From positions 1 to 64,000 of the forward strand of contig JAGWTU010000011.1 in assembly GCA_028868825.1 (NCBI GenBank): a DNA stretch of 64,000 nucleotides. Direction: 5' to 3'. Position 1 is the stretch's first letter. Each line of letters opens with the position of its first letter. Source of the stretch: Burkholderiales bacterium (lineage in GTDB: Bacteria > Pseudomonadota > Gammaproteobacteria > Burkholderiales > Burkholderiaceae_C). Of this stretch, positions 57,622 to 64,000 are shown one piece after another. Made by a program: the position numbers and the translations under genes. Below the pieces are notes generated by a model. It ran no database searches and was not told the origin of the DNA. It was given only the letters and a program-made list of their open reading frames with translations.

Positions 57622-59472
57622 TCAGGGTTCGAGGACGTAGGTGCCCGGCGCGGCGCAAAGCGGCTTGTGCTTGCGCGATCCGAGCTTGGCGGGGGCCTTG
57701 ACGGTCTCGCCCGAGACGCCCTGGATCCAGGCGCGCCAATGCGGCCACCAGCTGCCTTCCTGGCGTGCCGACTGCACCGACTCGGCCCATTGCATCGGAT
57801 CCTCGACGCTCGCCGGCGCGGCGAAGAAATAGGCCTTCGGCACGCCGGGCGGGTTGATCATGCTCTGCAGATGGCCGGCGTTGGCGAGCACGAAGGTCGT
57901 CCGCGGCCCGAACAGCCGCGCCGTGCCGTAGCAGGCGCGCCAGGGCGTGATGTGGTCGGTGATGCCGGCGATCACGTAGGCGCCGAGGTCGACCCGGCTC
58001 ATGTCGATCGGCAGGCCGCCGATCTCCAGCCTGCCGGCGTTCACGTAGGGATTCTTCTCGACCAGGTCGAGCAGGTCGCAGTGGTACTGGCCGGGCAGGC
58101 GTGTCGTGTCGGCGTTCCAGGCCAGCACGTCGTAGGCCGGCGGGCTGTTGCCGAGCAGGTAGTTGTTGACCCAGTAGTTCCAGATCAGGTCGTTCGGCCG
58201 CAGCCAGGCGAACATCGACGCCATCTCCTCGCCGGTGACGATGCCCTTGCGGCGCGAACGCGCCTTCGCCGCGCGTATCGTCGCCGGCGAATTGAACAGG
58301 CCCAGCGTCGAGTCCTCGATCGCCGCCTCGGAATTGAGCACGCAGACGGCCCAGGTCGTGTTGACGACCTTCTTGTCGCCCTTCGCCGCGAGCCAGCCCA
58401 GGTAGGCCGCCAGCGTCATGCCGCCCGAGCACGAGCCCCACATATTGACGTCGGGGCTGCCGGTGATCTGGCGCGCGACGTCGACCGCGGCGTCGAGCGC
58501 CATGACGTAGTCCTCGAGGCCCCAGTGGCGCTGTTCGACCGTGGGGTTGCGCCAGCTCACGACGAAGAGCTGGATGCCCGAATCGGTGGCCCATTTGACG
58601 AGGCTCTTGTCGGGCGTGAGGTCCATCGCGTAGTACTTGTTGACCTGCGGCGGCGACATCACGAGCGGCCGGCGGTGCACCTCGGGCGTCGTCGGCGCGT
58701 ACTGCAGCAGCTCGAACATCTCGTGCCGGTAGACGACCTGGCCGGCGGAGGTGGCGATGTTCCCGCCGACCTGGAACGGTTTTGCGTCGACCATCGACGG
58801 CATCATGTGGTTGTGACGGACGTCGTGCACCAGGTTCTTCAGGCCCTGGACGAGGTTGTCGCCGCCGGTGTCGATGATCTTGCGCACCGCGGCCGGGTTG
58901 CCGAGCAGCCAGTTGCTGGGCGCCAGCGCATCGGTCACCAGCGAGGCGAAGAACTGTGCGCGGCCCTTCTCGAGCTTGTCGAGCGCGGACTGGTCGATGA
59001 AGGTCGACAGCTCCTGCTGCGTCGCCAGGTAGGCCTGCATCAGTCGCAGGTAGAGCGCGTTGTTCTTCCACGCCGGGTCGGCGAAGCGGCGATCCTTGGG
59101 TTCGGGCGCCAGCGCCGACTTGCCCTGCACGACCTGCTTCAATTCCTTGAGATAGCGGCCGTAATGCGTCGTGGCCTTCTTCGGCGTCGCCGCGACGGCC
59201 TTGAGCAGCGACTTCGCGGCGCCGGCGACATCGCGGCGCGACAGCCCGATCAGCGGGTTGATCGCCAGCGTGTTGTGCGCCGCTTCGGAGACGAGTTCGG
59301 TGAGGTCGCCGGCGACGGCCATCGCGGCGCCGGCGGCGCCTGCCGCCTTGTCCTTGACGCTGCGGGCGGCCTGGCGCCCCGTGGCGATGACGCCGGCGGC
59401 CGCCGCCTTCTTGCGTGCCGGCCGCGTTTTCGCGCCCGCCGCGGTGGCTGGTTTGGTGCGTGCGGTCTTCAT
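57622..59472 (-). CDS. phaC: Polyhydroxyalkanoate synthase, class II-like, with basic N-terminal tail
   Basis: 616 residues. It polymerises 3-hydroxyacyl-CoA to PHA at the granule surface. The catalytic triad is Cys348 in the PhaC box GSCSGG, Asp506 in ITDHITPW and His534 in NAGHLQS. NTLAINPLIGL, DRRFADPAWKNN and FAWLRPNDLIWNYWVNNYLLGN are very near Pseudomonas class II synthases (medium-chain PHA), rather than class I. The first 57 residues are an Ala/Lys/Arg-rich tail (TKPATAAGAKTRPARKKAAAAG), which resembles the histone-like tail of PhaF. A depolymerase gene (phaZ) lies upstream on the same strand. The ATG at 59472 is preceded by GGGAGACTCCG (a GGAG site). Confidence 0.9.
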   Translation of the reverse strand: MKTARTKPATAAGAKTRPARKKAAAAGVIATGRQAARSVKDKAAGAAGAAMAVAGDLTELVSEAAHNTLAINPLIGLSRRDVAGAAKSLLKAVAATPKKATTHYGRYLKELKQVVQGKSALAPEPKDRRFADPAWKNNALYLRLMQAYLATQQELSTFIDQSALDKLEKGRAQFFASLVTDALAPSNWLLGNPAAVRKIIDTGGDNLVQGLKNLVHDVRHNHMMPSMVDAKPFQVGGNIATSAGQVVYRHEMFELLQYAPTTPEVHRRPLVMSPPQVNKYYAMDLTPDKSLVKWATDSGIQLFVVSWRNPTVEQRHWGLEDYVMALDAAVDVARQITGSPDVNMWGSCSGGMTLAAYLGWLAAKGDKKVVNTTWAVCVLNSEAAIEDSTLGLFNSPATIRAAKARSRRKGIVTGEEMASMFAWLRPNDLIWNYWVNNYLLGNSPPAYDVLAWNADTTRLPGQYHCDLLDLVEKNPYVNAGRLEIGGLPIDMSRVDLGAYVIAGITDHITPWRACYGTARLFGPRTTFVLANAGHLQSMINPPGVPKAYFFAAPASVEDPMQWAESVQSARQEGSWWPHWRAWIQGVSGETVKAPAKLGSRKHKPLCAAPGTYVLEP

Positions 59473-59502
59473 CGGAGTCTCCCGTGTAGGCGGTTGCGCG
59501 GC

Positions 59503-60390
59503 TCAGGGCCGATCGAGGAATTCGTTGATCGCCCGTGCGCAGGCCTGCGGGCGCGTCATCAGGAACAGGTGGCCGCAGTCGAACACCTGCAGTTCGCTGT
59601 GCGGGATCAGCTGGTGCAGCAGCCGGGCATTGACGAGCGGGATCAGCGGGTCGTTGTCGCCGGCCATCACGAGCGTCGGCTGTGGCAGGCGGTGCAGCCA
59701 ATGCACGCTCGTCCAGCCGGTGCCGGCGGCGATCTGCAGGTAGTAACCCAGCCGCGACTGCCACTTGATGTGCTTGAAATGGCGCGCCGCCAGCTCGGGG
59801 TCGCGGCGATAGTCGCCGCCGTAGATGTCGCCGCTGATCGACTTCGCGTAGCTCTTGCTCATGTAGCGGCGCGGCGTCGCCATCTTCAGCAGTACCGAGG
59901 GCCGCGCCGGCACCATGAACATCCCGGTGGCCGTGGCGCAGAGGATGAGCCTGCGGCAGCGCGCCGCCTGGCTGCGCGCGAACTGTTGTGCCGCGGCGCC
60001 GCCCCAGGACACGCCCAGCACGTCGGCCTGCGCGTGGCCGTAATGATCGAGCACCGCCGCCGCGAGCCGGGCCACGCCCTTCATCCGATACGGCAGCGAC
60101 GGCAGTGGCGAATGGCCGACGCCGGGGATGTCGAAGGTGATGACCTCGCGCCCGGGCATCCAGCTCGCGATCGGACCGAGCAGCTCGATATTGCCGCCGA
60201 TGCCGTTGAAGAGCAGCAGCGGCAGGCCGCCGCGGCTGCGGCCGGCCTGGCGTCCGACGCGCACGAGCTGGCTGCCGATGTGCAGCATCTCGATCGCGTA
60301 CGGATGGTCGCCATGGTGGAAAGCGGCGACCGTGTCCTCGATCGGGGCGGCGGCAGGGACGGAACGGGCGGGCATCGCGCGGGGGCTCAT
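59503..60390 (-). CDS. phaZ: Intracellular PHA depolymerase PhaZ
   Basis: 295 residues, an alpha/beta hydrolase. Motifs LLLFNGIGGNIEL, DIPGVGHSPLPSLPYR, the lipase box GVSWGG with Ser128, and GDNDPLIPLVNARLL match the medium-chain-length PHA depolymerase of Pseudomonas (phaZ of the phaC1ZC2D cluster). It cuts stored polymer for reuse and is probably granule-bound. An 18-residue low-complexity head (MSPRAMPARSVPAAAPIE) precedes the conserved region. The frame runs up to 60609 but its extra part is shadow sequence. ATG 60390 is the best start; ATG 60375 is possible. It lies 30 bp upstream of phaC. Confidence 0.88.
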   Translation of the reverse strand: MSPRAMPARSVPAAAPIEDTVAAFHHGDHPYAIEMLHIGSQLVRVGRQAGRSRGGLPLLLFNGIGGNIELLGPIASWMPGREVITFDIPGVGHSPLPSLPYRMKGVARLAAAVLDHYGHAQADVLGVSWGGAAAQQFARSQAARCRRLILCATATGMFMVPARPSVLLKMATPRRYMSKSYAKSISGDIYGGDYRRDPELAARHFKHIKWQSRLGYYLQIAAGTGWTSVHWLHRLPQPTLVMAGDNDPLIPLVNARLLHQLIPHSELQVFDCGHLFLMTRPQACARAINEFLDRP

Positions 60391-60419
60391 GGGCAGGCGG
60401 GGCGGGTTCGCGATGCGCC

Positions 60420-61736
60420 TCAGCGCATCAGGAACCGGGCCAGCGCCCGATAGGCCGGCAGCGAGGTCGGGTCGTTGTTGGCGTTCGCCGCCAGCGGGTG
60501 CGAGGCGAAGCGCACGATCACCATCTCGGCCTTGGGATCGATGTAGATCGTCTGGCCGTGGATGCCGCGTGCCGCGAAGACGCCGTCCTCGTCGTGCGCG
60601 ACCCACCACATGTCGCGGTAGCTCCAGCCGGGCAGCGTGGCGAATCCGGCCTTCGCGAAATCGGCCTTGCTGCCGCCAGCACGGATGTCGTCGACGACCG
60701 ACTTGGGCACGATCTGCCGGCCGTTGTAGCGTCCATCGAGTCGCATCATCTCGCCGAAGCGCGCCATGTCGCGCAGCGTCGCGTTGAAGCCGCCGCCGGC
60801 GAATTCATAGCCGGTGCTGTCGACGACCATGTAGGCGTCGTGCTCGGCGCCGAGCTGGCTCCAGATGCGCTCTTCCAGCAGCCGCCCCACTGACTCGCCG
60901 CTGGCACGTGCGATCAGCCAGCCCAGCACGTCGGCATTCACCGTCTTGTAGGCGAAGGCCTGGCCATGCTCGCCTTCCTTCTTCAGCGTCAGCAGGAACT
61001 GCTGGAAGCTCTGCGGGCCGCTGTAGCCCGGCGGGCGCGGGAACACGCCACCGGCGCGCACATGGTCCCAGATCTCGGCCTTGGGGTCGGCGTAATTCTC
61101 CGAATACCGCACGCCGATGGTCATGTCCAGCACCTGGCGCACGGTGGCGTCGCCGTAGGCCGTGTCCTTCAGCTCGGGGATGTAGCGCGTGACGAGCGCG
61201 TTCGGATCGAGCTTGCCCTCGGCGACGAGCATCGCGCCCAGCGTGCCGAAATAGGATTTCGTCACCGACATCGCGATATGCGGCTGGCTCGCCTTCATGA
61301 CGCCGAAATAGCGCTCGTAGACGATGCGGCCCTGGTGCAGCACGAGGATCGCGTCGGTGTAATTGGCCTGCAGCGATTGCGCCCAGGTCATCGTGTCGCT
61401 GCGGCCCAGCGGCTGGAAGGTGATGGCGTCGATGTCGCCGCGCTCGGCGCGCGGCAGTACGGCCACGGGGCCATCGCCGCGCGACACGTTCGTCGTCGGC
61501 ATCATCTGGCGGAAATTCGCGAAGGTCCAGCGCAGTTGCGGGAAGCGCATGAACGACATGTCGGCCCAGCGGATCAGCTTGTCGGCCGGTGGCGGCGAGC
61601 CGACCATCCAGCCGAGCCGGGCCGGGTCGGAATCGGCGGCGGAGAGCGGCGGCTTCGGCGCCTGGGCCTGGGCCGCAGCGGCCGTGAGCAGGCTGGCGAG
61701 GAGGGCGGCGGCCGTGCGGATCAGTCGTTGCTTCAT
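60420..61736 (-). CDS. Beta-lactamase-fold serine hydrolase
   Basis: 438 residues. Signal peptide (MKQRLIRTAAALLASLLTAAAAQAQ). Class C beta-lactamase / NylB-like fold: Ser157-x-x-Lys160 (SVTK), a YKTVN motif in the place of YxN, and HGQ in the third box. Such enzymes hydrolyse esters, amides or nylon-type oligomers; few are true beta-lactamases. Placement 30 bp before phaZ and just after the acyl-CoA ligase makes a role with exported esters or oligomers possible. This is inference. ATG 61736. Confidence 0.82.
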   Translation of the reverse strand: MKQRLIRTAAALLASLLTAAAAQAQAPKPPLSAADSDPARLGWMVGSPPPADKLIRWADMSFMRFPQLRWTFANFRQMMPTTNVSRGDGPVAVLPRAERGDIDAITFQPLGRSDTMTWAQSLQANYTDAILVLHQGRIVYERYFGVMKASQPHIAMSVTKSYFGTLGAMLVAEGKLDPNALVTRYIPELKDTAYGDATVRQVLDMTIGVRYSENYADPKAEIWDHVRAGGVFPRPPGYSGPQSFQQFLLTLKKEGEHGQAFAYKTVNADVLGWLIARASGESVGRLLEERIWSQLGAEHDAYMVVDSTGYEFAGGGFNATLRDMARFGEMMRLDGRYNGRQIVPKSVVDDIRAGGSKADFAKAGFATLPGWSYRDMWWVAHDEDGVFAARGIHGQTIYIDPKAEMVIVRFASHPLAANANNDPTSLPAYRALARFLMR

Positions 61737-61808
61737 GCGGTTTCCCGGGTTCGACGAGCTTGTGGAAAGGGGGGGCGGCGCAGCAGCCCCGGCAGGCGGG
61801 CCGCGCGA

Positions 61809-63443
61809 TCAGGCGAACGAGCGCAATTCGCGGCGCAGGATCTTGCCGACGACGCTCTTGGGCAGCGCATCGACGAAGCGCACGATCCTGGGCACCTTGT
61901 AGGCGGTCATGCCGGTGCGGCAATGGGCAATCACCTCGGCCTCGGTCAGCGCGGCGCCGGCCATGCGCACGACGAAGAGCTTGACGGCCTCGCCGGTCTT
62001 CTCGTCGGGCACGCCGACGCAGGCGCATTCGGCCACGCCGGGGCAGGCCGTCGCCACGGCCTCGACATCGTTCGGGTAGACGTTGAATCCCGAGACGATG
62101 ATCATGTCCTTCTTGCGATCGACGATCTTCAGGAAGCCGCGCTCGTCGAACTGGCCCATGTCGCCGGTGCGGAAGTAGCCGTCGGCGGTGAAGGCGGCCT
62201 CGTTGGCCTCGGGCTGCTGCCAGTAGCCGCTCATCACCTGCGGCCCCTTGACGCAGATCTCGCCGGCGCCGCCGATGCCGACTTCCCCACCATCGTCGTC
62301 GAGCAGCTGGATGTCGGTCGACGGCGCCGGCAGGCCCGTCGTGCCGCTGAATTCGTTGATGAAGGCGGGGTTGAACGACACCACCGGCGAGGTCTCCGAC
62401 AGGCCGTAGCCTTCGCGGATGAAGGTGCCGGTGATGGCCTTCCAGCGCTCGGACGTCGCCTGCACGACGGCCGCGCCGCCACCGCCGGCCAGGCGCAACC
62501 GCGACCAGTCGACTTCCTTCAGTCCCGGGTGCATCGTGAGGCCGTTGTAGAGCGTGTTGACGCCGACGAAGACGGTCGGCCGCGCGGCCTTGATGACGGC
62601 GATGAAGGCGTCCATGTCGCGCGGGTTGGCGACGAGCCAGTTCTCGGCGCCGACGGAGAAGTAGCTGATGAAGTTCACCATCAGCGCGAAGATGTGATAC
62701 AGCGGAATCGCGGTGATCACGACTTCCTGCCCCGGCCGCACGCCCTCGGGCATCATCGCCTTGTACTGCTCGGTATTGGCGACGAGATTGCGATGCGAGA
62801 GCACCGCGCCCTTGGACAGTCCGGTCGTGCCGCCGGTGTATTGCAGGAACAGCGTATCGGCGCCGGTGATCGTCACCGGCCGGCGGCTCAGCGCCGCGCC
62901 CTCGGCCAGCGCCTGCGCGAAGGGCACGGTGGCGGCGAGCCGCGCATCGACCGCCGGGCTCGGCAGCGGCCGGGCCAGCCCGTCGCCGGGGCCGACGGTG
63001 ATGACCGAGGTGATGCCGGTGGCGCCGACGACCTCGGCCAGCGTCGGCGTCGAGCCGGCGAAGACGACGATGACCTTGCATCCCGCGTCATTGAGCTGGT
63101 GCTGCAGTTCGCGCGGCGTGTACAGCGGGTTGACGTTCACCTGCACCGCGCCGGCGCGGATGATGCCCAGCAGCGCGATCGGGAATGCCGCCAGATTGGG
63201 CATCATCACGGCCACGCGGTCGCCCTTCGCGACGCCCAGGCGGTTCTGCAGGTAGGCGCAGAAGGCGGCCGACAGCTGGTCGACCTGCGCGTAGCTCAGA
63301 CTCTGGCCGAAGGCTTGAAACGCCACCCGGTCGGCGTAGCGCGTCATCGCCTCCTCGAGCATCGCCGTGACGCTGGTCCAGCGGTCCGCATCGATCTCGG
63401 CTGGAATCGAACCGTAAGATTTCACCCAATGCCTGGCGGCCAT
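61809..63443 (-). CDS. Long-chain acyl-CoA synthetase (FadD-like)
   Basis: 544 residues of the AMP-forming ligase superfamily. The P-loop is FLQYTGGTTGLSKGAVLSHRN. The motif EGYGLSETSPVV and the fatty-acid gate region IPLYHIFALMVNF are FadD-like. The catalytic Lys is in PKSVVGKILRREL. It activates fatty acids to acyl-CoA. The neighbouring serine hydrolase, phaZ, phaC, dienoyl-CoA reductase and thioesterase suggest it feeds acyl-CoA into storage and oxidation routes. ATG 63443 starts MAARHWVKSYG. It is 157 bp from the amidohydrolase stop. Confidence 0.9.
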   Translation of the reverse strand: MAARHWVKSYGSIPAEIDADRWTSVTAMLEEAMTRYADRVAFQAFGQSLSYAQVDQLSAAFCAYLQNRLGVAKGDRVAVMMPNLAAFPIALLGIIRAGAVQVNVNPLYTPRELQHQLNDAGCKVIVVFAGSTPTLAEVVGATGITSVITVGPGDGLARPLPSPAVDARLAATVPFAQALAEGAALSRRPVTITGADTLFLQYTGGTTGLSKGAVLSHRNLVANTEQYKAMMPEGVRPGQEVVITAIPLYHIFALMVNFISYFSVGAENWLVANPRDMDAFIAVIKAARPTVFVGVNTLYNGLTMHPGLKEVDWSRLRLAGGGGAAVVQATSERWKAITGTFIREGYGLSETSPVVSFNPAFINEFSGTTGLPAPSTDIQLLDDDGGEVGIGGAGEICVKGPQVMSGYWQQPEANEAAFTADGYFRTGDMGQFDERGFLKIVDRKKDMIIVSGFNVYPNDVEAVATACPGVAECACVGVPDEKTGEAVKLFVVRMAGAALTEAEVIAHCRTGMTAYKVPRIVRFVDALPKSVVGKILRRELRSFA

Positions 63444-63600
63444 GCAAGTCTCCTTCGATCGCTGATTGCCGGGCGCCTCGAGCGGGCGCCGCGATGGACC
63501 GAACTATCGTTGGAAGCCGCGGCCGCGTAAATGATCTGCGCGGCCGCCTTGCGCATCGAAACGGCCAAGGGCCGGGGTCGGCCTCGCCTGGCGGCGCCGG

Positions 63601-64000
63601 TTACCGCGGGCCGATCTCGGCCGCCGGGAATACGCGCCCGCCCAGCACCGTGCCCCAGACCGGAATGTCGCGTATCGCCGCCGGTGCGACGGCATGCGGG
63701 TCGCGGTTCAGCACCGTGAAGTCGGCGAGCTTGCCGGGCTCCAGGCTGCCGACCTTGTCGTCGATGCCCAGCACGTAGGCGGCGTCGATGGTGACCATGC
63801 GCAGCGCCTGTTCGAGCCCTATCGTCTGCCCCGCGCCCAGCGTCCTCGTGCCTGTCTGGCCGACGCGCGTCATCGCCAGCGTGATCGCCAGCAGCGGCCG
63901 TGGCGGCCCGATCGGGTAGTCGGAATGCACCGTCGTCGGCACGCCCACGCGCACGAGGGTGCCCAGCGGCGACAGGTCCTCGGCGCGATCGGTGCCGACG
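63601..64000 (-). CDS. C-terminal part of an amidohydrolase (family 3, YtcJ-like); 5' end outside window
   Basis: About 133 codons, open to the right edge. Motifs VGVPTTVHSDYPIGPPRPLLAI (the HSD metal aspartate region) and VGSLEPGKLADFTVLNRDP (C-terminal urease-fold beta sandwich) match the metal-dependent amidohydrolase family 3. Members hydrolyse N-formyl or amide bonds of small molecules; the substrate is unknown. The start lies beyond position 64000; a GTG/ATG at 63954 is inside the protein. Confidence 0.85.
   Translation of the reverse strand, partial: VGTDRAEDLSPLGTLVRVGVPTTVHSDYPIGPPRPLLAITLAMTRVGQTGTRTLGAGQTIGLEQALRMVTIDAAYVLGIDDKVGSLEPGKLADFTVLNRDPHAVAPAAIRDIPVWGTVLGGRVFPAAEIGPR

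Noticed and set aside
60420..61736. Calling the serine hydrolase a beta-lactamase resistance gene
   Set aside because: The SxxK box is present, but the other motifs and context fit an esterase or NylB-like hydrolase; no evidence for beta-lactam hydrolysis.

Overview
This window is very GC-rich chromosomal DNA, densely packed with genes. It looks like a betaproteobacterium of the order Burkholderiales, close to the Rubrivivax/Leptothrix/Comamonadaceae side. The gene orders pilB-pilC-pilD-coaE-zapD-yacG, rplU-rpmA-obgE-proB, hemA-prfA-prmC and groES-groEL preceded by a CIRCE box, plus the protein sequences, support this. The genus is an inference. I see no prophage, insertion sequence, CRISPR array, rRNA or plasmid gene. 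One tRNA gene (Pro, CGG) is present.

Layout. 1-3667: end of an exopolysaccharide operon of yjbEFGH/gfcABCD type, in which the G and H parts are one protein. 3728-7713: a GNAT-DinB fusion, a DUF4126 membrane protein, a small hypothetical gene, then an hmgL / DUF1289 / DsbA-like isomerase operon. 7887-16784: an acetate-transport and signalling block. It holds DUF485 plus ActP, a terminator, then five overlapping genes: CBS/nucleotidyltransferase, small membrane protein, SLC5-STAC histidine kinase, lone receiver, and a PAS/degenerate-kinase/DEDDh exonuclease fusion. 17000-20146: a PAS-PAS hybrid kinase with two receivers and an Hpt domain. 20239-26501: grxD, a lytic transglycosylase, proS, rppH, proB, obgE, rpmA and rplU. 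26645-33559: a polyprenyl diphosphate synthase, tRNA-Pro and the type IV pilus assembly operon. 33622-38972: groESL, a DUF1631 protein, engB and cytochrome c4.

39022-44679 is a single 1885-residue protein made of two complete UvrA-like units with four ATPase domains. 44774-51725 holds an alpha/beta hydrolase, malonyl-CoA synthetase, a probable outer-membrane barrel, prmC-prfA-hemA and a small membrane protein. 51697-55770 holds miaB, a secreted hypothetical protein and a GGDEF-EAL protein. 55790-64000, all on the minus strand, is a lipid and polyhydroxyalkanoate region: acyl-CoA ligase, serine hydrolase, PHA depolymerase, PHA synthase, a dienoyl-CoA-reductase-like SDR and a thioesterase. A truncated amidohydrolase closes the window.

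The genes most worth attention are the acetate signalling operon ending in an exonuclease fused to a decayed kinase, the double-length UvrA, the YjbG-YjbH fusion, and the PHA synthase with a basic histone-like N-terminal tail. All functions are assigned by reading the protein sequences. No database search was run.
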